Source of the DNA: Bacteroidota bacterium
GTDB taxonomy: Bacteria > Bacteroidota > Ignavibacteria > Ignavibacteriales > Ignavibacteriaceae
Assembly: GCA_022562275.1 (NCBI GenBank)
Contig: JADFPP010000002.1
Coordinates: 25,446 to 89,445, forward strand
Direction of reading: 5' to 3'
Length of the DNA: 64,000 nt
The notes beneath the pieces are model-generated. The model saw only the letters and a program-made list of their open reading frames with translations. It did not search any database and was not told the origin of the DNA. Position numbers and translations under genes: made by a program. Below are positions 1 to 9,525 of the stretch, piece by piece (position 1 is the first letter of the stretch; the number at the start of each line of letters is the position of its first letter).

Positions 1-3000
1 ATGTTGAGATTTTAGGTTCAAAACCAGATGCACGATATACTCCTGCAGAAACAGTATTATTCACCCAATCACTGCACCAGGAATAATAACTCTCAAACTC
101 ACTTCTAACATGCCACTCTTCCTCAAAAAATCCGTCACTTATTCTAATTCTCCTTATCGTATTGGAGAAAAAGCTTTCCACCGGATAAAAATAATCACCA
201 AAAACAAAGAAACCAACAACTTGTTCAAAACTCTCCCCGGGTGGATGAAGATCCGTACCCACCATAGAAAAACCATTTGCCGGATCAAATGTTCTTAATG
301 TGTATTTTCGATTTCCCAGTGAATCTATTGATGCTAAATTATAAATATACTCTCCGTCTGAAGTAAGATAATAAGACCCAACTCCAACTGTCCCGGTATC
401 CCATTTAAGTAAACCATCAGGAACCTCAACAGTATCTATTACCTCAGTAGATACTTTTATTCTTGTCAATTCATATGGATTTCCAGTAGCTACATATATA
501 TAACCATCGCTATGATATACAATTGAATTTTCAATATCATCATAAAAATTTGAGAACGGCCCATCAAATTTGCCTTTTACAGTACCATTATTACCTGTTC
601 CTACTCTGTATATTGCAGATTTACCATTAGCAAAGAATTTTAAATTACCAAAATAAAAGTATGAGCCATCAGTTGTTAAAGTTGTTAATTTCAAACTATC
701 GGGTAACGAAGGCTGCGGGTAAATATCTTCCAGGAAAGTATTATCAAACGGTCTGGCAGGAAGTAATTCTGTATTTAAACTTAAACTTTGTGCAGAGTCG
801 GAGTAATTAATATTATAAGATGTAAAGGTTTTTAATATTTTACCGTGAGCATAATATCCGGATTTTTCATTACTACTAATAGAAAAACTCCTCAAAGCAC
901 TCCAGTTGCCAAATTCGCTCCCATCAAAAATTCTTGCCCGCCAAAAATATGTTCCTTGTGGAAGATCAGAACTTTGCCATTCAACCAGTGCATTTTCTGA
1001 TGTTAACATCCCGCTGCTCATTATCGGGTTTTCAAATCCCAGAGAAGTATCAATTTCTATAGAGTATGAGAGGTTTTTATTTATATACTTTCCTACATCT
1101 GAAAAAGCAAATTTTATTTTGGATAAAGACGTTGAAAATCCATCAATAGGTTTAAGAATATTTGGTTCGCTGATATTAAATACTACAAAGAATTGTGATG
1201 CAATGTTATCGGAATGATCTTCTTCAATAATAATTTCAGTTTCATTAACTTTAGCCGTAAGTTCATACAAATTCCCAATCGATGGGATCCATGAAAATAT
1301 AACCGAATCTTTATCTCCAAAATTAGAAAGCTTTTCAGATCCTGCTAAGAAATTTGTATCGGCTGAACTAATATATAACTCAACAACAACTGAATCATCA
1401 GGAAATATTCTGCCTAAATTATTAATATTTATTTTTACTGAAACAGTATCATTCACTATCGGATTTTCCGGTGAGAGTGTGATATCGGCGGAACTAACTG
1501 CAAAATCCGGAAATTTGGGCAGAATAATTTCCATTGCCGGATCACCAAGATAAACTAACAAAGCTATTTGTGTACCGAATAAACCAGTTGCAGATACTTG
1601 ATTTTTAGAATTAAGTATAGCTTTTCCAATTATCAAATTATTTTTGGTGAGTATTTCGGTAAAAAGTTTGTTATTTATTGATTTACCAATTCCCCAATAG
1701 GTTAGCCCGGTACTCCCATAAAATCCTATACTCCCTTTATTTTCTACAAGATTAAACTGCTCACCAAAAACCTTTTGATTATCAAAATGTGCTGTGTAGC
1801 AAGTAACACTTAATATAACTGGAAGTCTTCCGCCATTTTCCAGTAAATAAATATCATCATTGGTAAATACAAGGTCCCATTGTAAACCACCTCCGTGCCC
1901 ATAATAATTAACCAAAGCGGCACCTTTGCTTATCTCCTCCCTCATCTCAATTTGCCCTCCTTCATACGGAAAATGCCGTGGTTGGGTTGCAAAATTAAAT
2001 ACATAAGAAGCATTATAACCATACGCCGTTACAAATGTATCGCCTAACAGTAAACTTGCATTGTTAAAATTAAAACTGTTCTCGTCTTTAACGCTAAGCC
2101 CTGAAGCAAGCAGCAGAACATTTTCCTTCCATGCTTTTGCATTATCGTCAGGATATTTTATTAATTTATCAACTAATAAATTGGCTTCATCCAATGTTTC
2201 ACAGGAAAGCCTGCCAATTGCTAAATCCGGAGTTATATCCTCACCAGCCACAGCAACAAACATATTATCACTGATTGCTTGTCCATATATAAATACAAAA
2301 ATCGGGATTGATGGGATAAAATTCCGGTCACTATCTTCTAATAATCCGCGGTAGTCATAACTCATATCTCCCATTAACACGATATAGGATGGGGCGGGAC
2401 TTTGCCAATTATCAAACGCATATTTAATAAAGTACTGTAATGCAAATGGGTCTAATAATCCATAAGAAAATTCATCATAAATCTGCATAACATCAACTAT
2501 TTTTATTCTGACATTAACGATATCCGGATCCGGGAAATAACCGGATCTAAATTGTGCTAAATCCTCTGCAGCAGCAATAAATTCCGGATGCGTAATAATT
2601 ATATAGTCGGCTCCATTTGACATATCCCTTAAAGTGGAAGGTTGATCTTGAACAATAGAATCTACCGATAAGTAGTAATCATCTGAGACACAATAATATT
2701 CAGTTCCTATATCGGTAGTATCTACAAAAAGAACAGAATTAAACTGATCGTTGATTATGCTGGCATTTGAAATCATTTTATTCCTTTCGGGAATATAGAT
2801 CTTCATATTATTTCTCAACCATCCAAAAGTCCAAAATCTTATATTTCCAGATACATGGCTCTTGAAAATAAAATTATCCGGATTGGTTTTTAGATTCCTC
2901 CAATATTCAAATTCGTACCAATTAATTCTTATTTCATCGTTCTCCACCAGTTCACAAATTTGACCCCGTACCCAAACATTAAGCCTATTACCTGTAGGGA

Positions 3001-4429
3001 AAATCCTTATACTATCTTCAGAAATGTAAAAGTTCTTTTCAAATAATGCTTGTTCCTGTCCATCCCAAATTATATCACCTACAAACTGATCGGTAAGATA
3101 AACTTCAGCTTTATGATCAGTATCACAATATCGGCTGGCAGTCATACCGTGCATTTTAACCCGTAGTGTAACATAAGCCGAATCTAAGTTTCTTTTAGGG
3201 AATTCATTAAACCGGTCTTCAAAACCAAAAACAGCTTGCCTGTTCTGGGCAGTTGCTCTTCCCCATAACCAGAAGTCATTCTCAGGCGTAGCAGAAAGTC
3301 CCAGTCTTTCATAGAGAGAATCTTTTTCAAAATGAATAGTATGACGGGTAGTTGTAAAGGTTTGATCATAATTCGGCGGATTGGGAAGCCCATCTATATC
3401 ATTATAATTATTTCCGGTAGAATCACTTTCGTACGAGAACCAATAAACATTACTTAGATTGTAAATATTCATATACGCATAAGGGCTTGGAGATAAAGCG
3501 GAGCCTACAAATTGTAAATAATCAGATGCATTGAAAAGAGTATCACCGTTTGCATCTACAATATCCAGAGGAATTGATTTTCCTTCATTGAAAAGTTCTA
3601 TTTTATTTATTGGTGTATTTGAACCCAGTGGTGCTCCTGCAGCAATTAACTCATTATAGGTAACCCTGTAAACACCTTTGTCTTTAATAAAAAATTTAAA
3701 ATAGTTTTTATTAGGATTATACCAATACCCCCCCCCAATCTGCGGGGAATCACCCCCCAAAACCGGCTTACTGATCCAGTTCTTTGCTTCATTTACATTC
3801 AGCACAGCACTTTCTAAATAACTTTTGCTCATTGCATCAGTTACCTGTGTTCTGTTACCCAAAGCGTTTGAATTAAAATAAATTCTTACTAAAATTTTTT
3901 TGTTAAAAATTAATTGACGTGTAACAGGATTGAATTGATATGCTGACACACTTATCGGTAATATCCTTGTATATCTATAAATATAAGATGAGCCTAATTC
4001 TACATTTTCAGATGGGAATAATTTGTTTGCCGAATAAATTTCTTTATTAATATTTTTCATATCCGGTTTTTCAAATATTGGATCGGTTTCCGGATAGGGT
4101 ACAATGAATTTATTATTGTACGAAATTTTATCATTACGAAGGACCTTGAATGTTGGTTTTGAATTATGAGGAATTCCAATACTAATATTTACCATGGGCA
4201 GCCATGGATCACCCGGATTTCGAAAATAATTTTCATCACCTCCTATTTTACTATATTTTATTCCGTCAATAAGAGTATCAACCAGGTTATACGAACCCCT
4301 AAAATCAAATTCAAGAATAATATGATCCAATGTGGATTCAATAACTTTAATATTTTGCGCAAAGGATGATGAAAAGGAAATGAAGACAATAATGTACAGA
4401 AGTGACCATAACCTGAAATTTGAATACAT
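1..4429 (-). CDS. C25 (gingipain-family) cysteine peptidase, PorU-like, 3' end outside window
   Basis: My reading from the ATG at 4429 stays open for about 1476 codons to the window edge, so the C-terminus is missing. Residues 1-25 form a Sec signal peptide ending SSSFAQ. A Peptidase_C25 domain spans roughly residues 600-960. It contains the catalytic histidine in YYGHGG (His845) and the catalytic cysteine in SVTCYTAHFD (Cys877). A CARDB-like beta domain follows near 974-1075, then fibronectin-like and propeller-like beta sequence. In the T9SS, PorU is a C25 protease that cleaves cargo sorting domains and attaches cargo to the surface, and the length and long N-terminal beta region fit that role. 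It could instead be a secreted gingipain-like cargo protease, because the decisive C-terminus is not visible. It lies downstream of the polysaccharide locus across a 164 bp gap. Confidence 0.85.
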   Translation of the reverse strand, partial: MYSNFRLWSLLYIIVFISFSSSFAQNIKVIESTLDHIILEFDFRGSYNLVDTLIDGIKYSKIGGDENYFRNPGDPWLPMVNISIGIPHNSKPTFKVLRNDKISYNNKFIVPYPETDPIFEKPDMKNINKEIYSANKLFPSENVELGSSYIYRYTRILPISVSAYQFNPVTRQLIFNKKILVRIYFNSNALGNRTQVTDAMSKSYLESAVLNVNEAKNWISKPVLGGDSPQIGGGYWYNPNKNYFKFFIKDKGVYRVTYNELIAAGAPLGSNTPINKIELFNEGKSIPLDIVDANGDTLFNASDYLQFVGSALSPSPYAYMNIYNLSNVYWFSYESDSTGNNYNDIDGLPNPPNYDQTFTTTRHTIHFEKDSLYERLGLSATPENDFWLWGRATAQNRQAVFGFEDRFNEFPKRNLDSAYVTLRVKMHGMTASRYCDTDHKAEVYLTDQFVGDIIWDGQEQALFEKNFYISEDSIRIFPTGNRLNVWVRGQICELVENDEIRINWYEFEYWRNLKTNPDNFIFKSHVSGNIRFWTFGWLRNNMKIYIPERNKMISNASIINDQFNSVLFVDTTDIGTEYYCVSDDYYLSVDSIVQDQPSTLRDMSNGADYIIITHPEFIAAAEDLAQFRSGYFPDPDIVNVRIKIVDVMQIYDEFSYGLLDPFALQYFIKYAFDNWQSPAPSYIVLMGDMSYDYRGLLEDSDRNFIPSIPIFVFIYGQAISDNMFVAVAGEDITPDLAIGRLSCETLDEANLLVDKLIKYPDDNAKAWKENVLLLASGLSVKDENSFNFNNASLLLGDTFVTAYGYNASYVFNFATQPRHFPYEGGQIEMREEISKGAALVNYYGHGGGLQWDLVFTNDDIYLLENGGRLPVILSVTCYTAHFDNQKVFGEQFNLVENKGSIGFYGSTGLTYWGIGKSINNKLFTEILTKNNLIIGKAILNSKNQVSATGLFGTQIALLVYLGDPAMEIILPKFPDFAVSSADITLSPENPIVNDTVSVKININNLGRIFPDDSVVVELYISSADTNFLAGSEKLSNFGDKDSVIFSWIPSIGNLYELTAKVNETEIIIEEDHSDNIASQFFVVFNISEPNILKPIDGFSTSLSKIKFAFSDVGKYINKNLSYSIEIDTSLGFENPIMSSGMLTSENALVEWQSSDLPQGTYFWRARIFDGSEFGNWSALRSFSISSNEKSGYYAHGKILKTFTSYNINYSDSAQSLSLNTELLPARPFDNTFLEDIYPQPSLPDSLKLTTLTTDGSYFYFGNLKFFANGKSAIYRVGTGNNGTVKGKFDGPFSNFYDDIENSIVYHSDGYIYVATGNPYELTRIKVSTEVIDTVEVPDGLLKWDTGTVGVGSYYLTSDGEYIYNLASIDSLGNRKYTLRTFDPANGFSMVGTDLHPPGESFEQVVGFFVFGDYFYPVESFFSNTIRRIRISDGFFEEEWHVRSEFESYYSWCSDWVNNTVSAGVYRASGFEPKIST

Positions 4430-4593
4430 TAAGAGTCCTCACAAATTGAAAAATCTTTTGAAACATAGTATTTTGCAATAATATGAGGCAAGGGCAAAAA
4501 TAAGCCTATTTTAACAGTGCTATAAAAAAATCTGACTGAGAATTATGAAATGAGTGACTCGACTAAAGATTAAAAAAATTAATTTTAATGTTT

Positions 4594-5169
4594 CTATATA
4601 TTTCCTTCATTGTTAAGAATAACTTTAATAGTTGATGTAACAATCATTAAATCACTCCAAAAATTTGATTTACTGTAGTATTCAATCTCCATTTTAACTC
4701 GCTGTTCTGGGGATAGTTTTTGTCTTCCATTAATTTGAGAATATCCGGTTATCCCCGGCTTGAATTTAAACACTTCTTTCTGCCTGCTGTCAAAATTGGA
4801 AGTAATAGAAATTATCTCTGGTCTGGGTCCAATTAAACTCATTTCCCCTTTTAAAACATTAATTAACTGAGGTATTTCATCAATACTTGTTCTTCTTAAA
4901 AACTTTCCTACTCTTGTAATTCTTGGGTCATTAAGCTGAGTAAGTTCAGGTCCAATTTCCAATGCATTATTAACCATACCCCTGAATTTATAAATTTTAA
5001 AGGATTTACCACCCAATCCCGTACGCTCCTGCACAAAAAAAACCGGACCTTCGGAATCCAGCTTAATTGCTATTGCAGAAATAATAAATATTGGAAAAGA
5101 TATTATGAGGAGGAGTACGCATAAAACATTATCAGTAATTCGTTTAATAAAGCTGCCTTGTTTTCCCAT
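4594..5169 (-). CDS. Monotopic phosphoglycosyl transferase (bacterial sugar transferase, WcaJ/PglC family)
   Basis: The 191 aa protein is the small, core-only form of the bacterial sugar transferase family. Such enzymes move a sugar-1-phosphate from a nucleotide sugar to undecaprenyl phosphate on the inner membrane and so start glycan assembly. Residues 12-35 are the hydrophobic membrane segment. The family signatures KIYKFRGM (58-65), the catalytic Asp-Glu pair in SIDEIPQL (Asp97, Glu98) and LIGPRPE (112-118) are all present. It lacks the N-terminal membrane domain of WbaP/WcaJ. It is the last gene of the polysaccharide locus, 12 bp after the aminotransferase. The sugar is unknown, but the neighbour suggests an amino sugar. 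Confidence 0.93.
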   Translation of the reverse strand: MGKQGSFIKRITDNVLCVLLLIISFPIFIISAIAIKLDSEGPVFFVQERTGLGGKSFKIYKFRGMVNNALEIGPELTQLNDPRITRVGKFLRRTSIDEIPQLINVLKGEMSLIGPRPEIISITSNFDSRQKEVFKFKPGITGYSQINGRQKLSPEQRVKMEIEYYSKSNFWSDLMIVTSTIKVILNNEGNI

Positions 5170-5181
5170 TAGAAAGAAGTT

Positions 5182-6342
5182 TTACTTCTTGAATTTAGTT
5201 AACATATCAATTAATACATCTATAACTTTATCAACATTTTCATCTTTCATCCCCGGATAGATTGGTAACGATATTAATCGTGGAAAAGCCGCTGTAGCAA
5301 CCGGGTAATCCTCATCTCTAAGGTTGAAGGATTCATTATAATATAAGTGCTGATGAACCGGCATAAAATGAACACCGACACCAATGTTCAAATTTCTCAA
5401 TTCATCAATTATTTGTGCTCTATTCTTGGTTAGCTTATCCAAATGAAGTCGTATCGGAAAGAGATGCAAGGATGACTCTCTATCAGGTTTTAAAGTAAGA
5501 AGTTGAATGGTATCTAAATCCTTTAATGCTTCAGTATATTTAGCAGCAATTCTCTTTCTGGACTCCCACATTGCATCGACTTTTTTGAGTTGGGGTAATC
5601 CTAAAGATGCTTGAAGATCTGTAAAATTATATTTGTAACCCGGCGCAACAACTTCATAGTACCAGGAACCAGATTCCGTATGTCGTTTCCACGCATCCCT
5701 ATTAATACCATGAAGACGCATAATTGTGCATCTCTTAGCTATTTCTTCATCATTTGTACAAATCATTCCTCCTTCACCAGTAGATAGAGTCTTAGTCGCA
5801 TAAAAACTGAAACAGGTTACATCAGAAATTGTTCCGATTTTCTTTCCCTTATAAAGAGCAGGAAGAGCGTGTGCTGCGTCTTCCAATACTTTAAGATTAT
5901 ATTTTTGTGCTATCTCATGAATTTCATCAAGATCACAGGGCTGACCGGCATAGTGAACCGGAATAATTACTTTTGTTTTAAGAGTTATCGCTTTTTCCAA
6001 AGCTTCTATAGACATATTCAACGTGTCTTCTTCCACATCAACAAAAACCGGTTTTGCACCAAAATAGCAAACAATTTCAGCTGTAGCAGGAAAAGTCATG
6101 GTAGGAACAATTACTTCATCTCCGGCTTTTAAACCAAATGCTTCGAGTGTGAGATGACCGGCTGCAGTCCAGGAACTAACAGCGACTGATTTATTTACAC
6201 CAATGTATTTACCAAAATTATTTTCGAATCTGATTGTTTTAGGCCCCATACCAATCCAACCGGAACGAACAGTATCGACTATCTCGTCAACTTCTTCTTC
6301 AGAAATAAATGGTTTATGAAATTGGAGGAAATCGTTTTTCAT
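5182..6342 (-). CDS. DegT/DnrJ/EryC1/StrS-family PLP aminotransferase
   Basis: The 386 aa protein is full length for sugar aminotransferases that convert 4-keto (or 3-keto) nucleotide sugars to amino sugars with glutamate as donor. The PLP-binding lysine lies in SFYATKTLSTGEGGM (Lys184), and the cofactor-stacking region is EDAAHAL (154-160). The C-terminal half has the usual GVHFMPVH substrate loop. It sits 12 bp upstream of the phosphoglycosyl transferase, an arrangement typical of PglE/WecE-type 4-amino-sugar pathways. I see no matching 4,6-dehydratase in the window, so the exact sugar cannot be named. Confidence 0.93.
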   Translation of the reverse strand: MKNDFLQFHKPFISEEEVDEIVDTVRSGWIGMGPKTIRFENNFGKYIGVNKSVAVSSWTAAGHLTLEAFGLKAGDEVIVPTMTFPATAEIVCYFGAKPVFVDVEEDTLNMSIEALEKAITLKTKVIIPVHYAGQPCDLDEIHEIAQKYNLKVLEDAAHALPALYKGKKIGTISDVTCFSFYATKTLSTGEGGMICTNDEEIAKRCTIMRLHGINRDAWKRHTESGSWYYEVVAPGYKYNFTDLQASLGLPQLKKVDAMWESRKRIAAKYTEALKDLDTIQLLTLKPDRESSLHLFPIRLHLDKLTKNRAQIIDELRNLNIGVGVHFMPVHQHLYYNESFNLRDEDYPVATAAFPRLISLPIYPGMKDENVDKVIDVLIDMLTKFKK

Positions 6343-6528
6343 GCTCTATAATTTTTAAACTTAAAATAATGATTTTGATATCAATTTTCCAAATAATGTA
6401 CTGCTAAAAATAGTAAAAAACTGATAGTAATCTAATTTAAAAAAGCACAAAATACTCAATTTGAAAAATGTACAAATAGCTATACCACTGATATCGCAGA
6501 AACAATTACCGCCTGCGAACTTATTAAA

Positions 6529-7536
6529 TTAGTTTTTACTTTCTGCATGTCGAATCAAATTATTTTTAATTAATTTTAATATGCCAAGCATAAACCCGAC
6601 ACCATAGGAGATATGTATTAAAGGATATATTATTATCAGGTAGAGTTTACTTTTTACATTTAATTTTGAACGCAGAACATTCCAACTAATGACTAAGAAA
6701 TAGAGAATGAAAGGTAATAACCATAAAGGGAACTTATATGCAATGGGAAGAGATAAAAGATACATAACAAATATTAACGGAACTAAATGCCTGATTTTAA
6801 TTTTACTCTTAGCTTTGTTTAATGCCAGCGGCTTGTATAATCCATAATAAAAGTATTGCAAAAATAATTTTGAGGGTGTATCTTTTACATAATACACACT
6901 TTTTACTAAAGGGGAGATATAGACTTTCCTTCCACTGCTTGTTAATCTCGAACAAAACTCATCATCCTGGTTTCGGATTAATAATTCATCGTACAATCCA
7001 AATTCAGAAAATACTTCTCTTCTAAAAAAGGGGAAACAAGCCATTTCAGCATATCCTTCATAATTCGGGAACCTGTGATTAGCATTTCCCACCCCAAATG
7101 AACTTGACATCACATAAGCAACAGCTTTTCCGAAATTTGTTTTACCTTTGCTGGTTATGGGTCCACCCACACAATAAGCTTCAGGAAGTTTATTCATTAT
7201 TTTAATTGAATTTGATAAATAATTTTCATCATACTTTGCGTGGGCACCCATTATACAAATAAATTTACCTTTAGCTTCTTTTATACCCAAATTTAATGCT
7301 ACGGGAGTGATTTTTCTTTCATTATTAATAACTATTACATTAGAATGAATTGATTGGATCCTTGCCAATAATTCTTTAGTCCCATCATTACTTATTCCAT
7401 CAACAACAACAATTTCTATTTCGCCTATTAGAATCTTCTGGTCAAGGATTGAAATGATACAATCTTCTATATAATCAACTTCATTCCTACATGGGATAAT
7501 GACAGTAACAATAGGTTTTTTATGATAATTATTCAT
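6529..7536 (-). CDS. Family 2 glycosyltransferase with C-terminal membrane segments
   Basis: The 335 aa protein has an N-terminal GT-A domain beginning VTVIIPCRNE. It carries the nucleotide-sugar aspartate region EIVVVDGISNDGT (41-53) and a later acceptor motif NQDDEF near residue 190. Residues ~245-325 hold three or four hydrophobic helices that would dock it at the inner membrane. This resembles ExoA-like/succinoglycan-type transferases. It is separated from the next locus genes by 186 bp (downstream) and 267 bp (upstream), more than elsewhere in the cluster, so it may have its own promoter. Donor and acceptor are unknown. Confidence 0.9.
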   Translation of the reverse strand: MNNYHKKPIVTVIIPCRNEVDYIEDCIISILDQKILIGEIEIVVVDGISNDGTKELLARIQSIHSNVIVINNERKITPVALNLGIKEAKGKFICIMGAHAKYDENYLSNSIKIMNKLPEAYCVGGPITSKGKTNFGKAVAYVMSSSFGVGNANHRFPNYEGYAEMACFPFFRREVFSEFGLYDELLIRNQDDEFCSRLTSSGRKVYISPLVKSVYYVKDTPSKLFLQYFYYGLYKPLALNKAKSKIKIRHLVPLIFVMYLLSLPIAYKFPLWLLPFILYFLVISWNVLRSKLNVKSKLYLIIIYPLIHISYGVGFMLGILKLIKNNLIRHAESKN

Positions 7537-7780
7537 TGATGAGATTTCCGGTATTTAAATTCCTATAACTACAGTTTCCTTTAACTTTGTTGACTACCTA
7601 CTCGAATTAATAAAAATTTCCACATTTTTGATAATAAAGTACTATTAATAAATTTTTACGGCAGATTTAAGATTATTAGGACTGCTGTAATACATTAGTA
7701 ATCGCTGTTAATAATTTTCAGAAAAAAGACAACTGATAGAATAAATAATCGCCAACGCGGAGACCCAAAATGGCCATTAA

Positions 7781-7801
7781 TACTTTATGATTCATAAAGT
7801 A
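7781..7801. repeat. Near-perfect 21 bp palindrome just after the GNAT gene
   Basis: TACTTTATGA and its exact reverse complement flank a single T, two bases beyond the stop codon of the acetyltransferase gene. The dyad may mark the 3' end of that transcript or be a protein-binding site. There is no U-run on the coding side, so it is not a textbook terminator. Confidence 0.5.
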
Positions 7802-7803
7802 AT

Positions 7804-8376
7804 TTATAAAACTTCTTTTTTATAGGAAATAGATTTTGAATCTTCTGAATCAATAATATAACCACCATTATTATAAAACCTTATCGCATTACTATTTTCT
7901 TTCCTAACTGACAGACCGTAATCCTTAATTTCATCCTTACGCAACTGACTTTCAAAATAATTGATCAATTTTCTGCCTATACCCTCTCCTTTATGATTTT
8001 CATTTACAGCGATTAAGAATAATCGGCATTGAGTATTAATTACATTTTTTTTTATTAATTGGTTATACAGTGCTCCTACTTTTTCTAAAAGAAACCTTGG
8101 CTTCTTCAACAAAGTGAACATTATTGTATATTTATTTTCTTGTGTAAATTGGGACACAGCTTTACCAGTGTTAAATCCTGCAATTATGTAACCTAATAAT
8201 TCTTCCTCTTTATTATCATAATAGACAAAACAAAACTTATTGATAGCAATAAGTTTTATGAAATACTTCTGTAGCAAATCTTTTGAAAAAACAGCAGAAA
8301 AATGTTTTTTACTGAACGATTTTAAATGCAATTCAATGATGTTAGCAATATCATTTTCAGAAACGTCTCTTATCAT
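7804..8376 (-). CDS. GNAT-family N-acetyltransferase
   Basis: The protein is 190 aa from the ATG at 8376. An in-frame TTG two codons earlier (8382) overlaps the previous stop as TTGA and is also possible. The opening MIRDVSENDIANIIELH is typical of GNAT proteins, and the acetyl-CoA loop is in NHKGEGIGRKL with the following helix. In polysaccharide loci such enzymes N-acylate amino sugars (WecD, PseH), so the substrate may be the product of the DegT aminotransferase encoded downstream. It is coupled to the upstream GT4 gene. The specific substrate is inference. Confidence 0.85.
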   Translation of the reverse strand: MIRDVSENDIANIIELHLKSFSKKHFSAVFSKDLLQKYFIKLIAINKFCFVYYDNKEEELLGYIIAGFNTGKAVSQFTQENKYTIMFTLLKKPRFLLEKVGALYNQLIKKNVINTQCRLFLIAVNENHKGEGIGRKLINYFESQLRKDEIKDYGLSVRKENSNAIRFYNNGGYIIDSEDSKSISYKKEVL

Positions 8377-8378
8377 AA

Positions 8379-9494
8379 TCAAGTGGTGTTTAGGCTTAAA
8401 ATTTCTTCGTAGTTTTTTATCATTTGGATAACATTTTCATCCCAGTTGAAGAAATTTTTAACTCTTGTCCTCCCGGCTTTTCCTAATTTCTTCCTAAGGT
8501 CTTCATCAAGTAACAATTCTATTTTTTCAACCAATACCTCAACATTAGAATGGGGAATAATAAAACCAGTAATATTATTATCGACAACCTCCGGCAGTCC
8601 CCCAACATTTGAGACAATCACAGGAGTCTCACAAGCAGATGCTTCAAGAATAGCAACCCCAAAACTCTCACTGTCTTCAGTTGAAACAGCAACATATATA
8701 TCTAACATTCTATGATAACCAGGAATTTTATTATAACTTACAAAACCAGTTACTTGAACATCTGATTCAATTCCGAGATTAGCAACCAGCGTTTTTATAT
8801 GGCTAATCATTGAACCTCCGCCTACAATCAATAATTTTAATGATAGGTTCGGATGATTCTCCTTAACTTTTTTAAATGCAGTAACCAAATATTCGGTCCC
8901 ATATTTTTTTTCAACCGATTTTATTGTGCCTATAACGATATCATTTTCTGAAAAGTAGTTTTTGGTCTTCTTTGGTTTAAAAGTCTCAGTATCAATTCCA
9001 AAAGGTACTATGTTAACCTTTTTGTTTGTATATTTTTTTGTTTCTTCAGCCATTATTTTGCTTGTTGAAAATAACATATCAGATTTTTTTAGATTATATA
9101 TTAATACTTCCTTTAAAAAATTGGATTTTTGTGGAAAGTTATAAATATCTGTTCCCCATACGGATATTGCAAATGGATGAAAGCCGCTCAAAGCTCCAAG
9201 GAGGCTATAGCTTGATGCGGAGTGTGCATGAAGAATATCTGGTTTAAAAGTTCTGATAATTTTTTTTAATCTTGGATAAGAAAATAAATAAATTACTTTG
9301 GAAAGGCTACCATCCAATCTTGCCTTAATATTATCTGGGGTTTTTAAAGATTCAATTTGAATATTACAATCGTATTGGGCTGGGTCATACTTAGATAAGC
9401 CGAAGAGAAAAACTTCCAACCCTTTAGAATGGAGTGAATTTACCCATTTGATTGTATGGGAGGAAGATGGATCAGATAGTATTAAAATCTTCAT
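8379..9494 (-). CDS. Family 4 glycosyltransferase (GT-B fold)
   Basis: The 371 aa protein has both Rossmann halves of a GT-B enzyme. The N-terminal acceptor half begins MKILILSDPSSSHTIKW and contains the DILHAHSASS segment. The C-terminal donor half contains VTGFVSYNKIPGYH and the EX7E-type motif ESFGVAILEASACETPV, followed by GGLPEVV. Such enzymes are retaining transferases that extend the lipid-linked repeat unit on the cytoplasmic face. The gene follows the Wzy-like gene by 31 bp and touches the acetyltransferase gene at its 3' end. Confidence 0.93.
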   Translation of the reverse strand: MKILILSDPSSSHTIKWVNSLHSKGLEVFLFGLSKYDPAQYDCNIQIESLKTPDNIKARLDGSLSKVIYLFSYPRLKKIIRTFKPDILHAHSASSYSLLGALSGFHPFAISVWGTDIYNFPQKSNFLKEVLIYNLKKSDMLFSTSKIMAEETKKYTNKKVNIVPFGIDTETFKPKKTKNYFSENDIVIGTIKSVEKKYGTEYLVTAFKKVKENHPNLSLKLLIVGGGSMISHIKTLVANLGIESDVQVTGFVSYNKIPGYHRMLDIYVAVSTEDSESFGVAILEASACETPVIVSNVGGLPEVVDNNITGFIIPHSNVEVLVEKIELLLDEDLRKKLGKAGRTRVKNFFNWDENVIQMIKNYEEILSLNTT

Positions 9495-9525
9495 TAAAGA
9501 ATGCTAATAGTTGAAAAAAGTTGTA

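Noticed and set aside
110..4369. Several plus-strand frames of 60-100 codons across the first 4.4 kb
   Set aside because: All lie inside the continuous minus-strand C25 peptidase frame, lack ribosome sites and have no recognisable domains.
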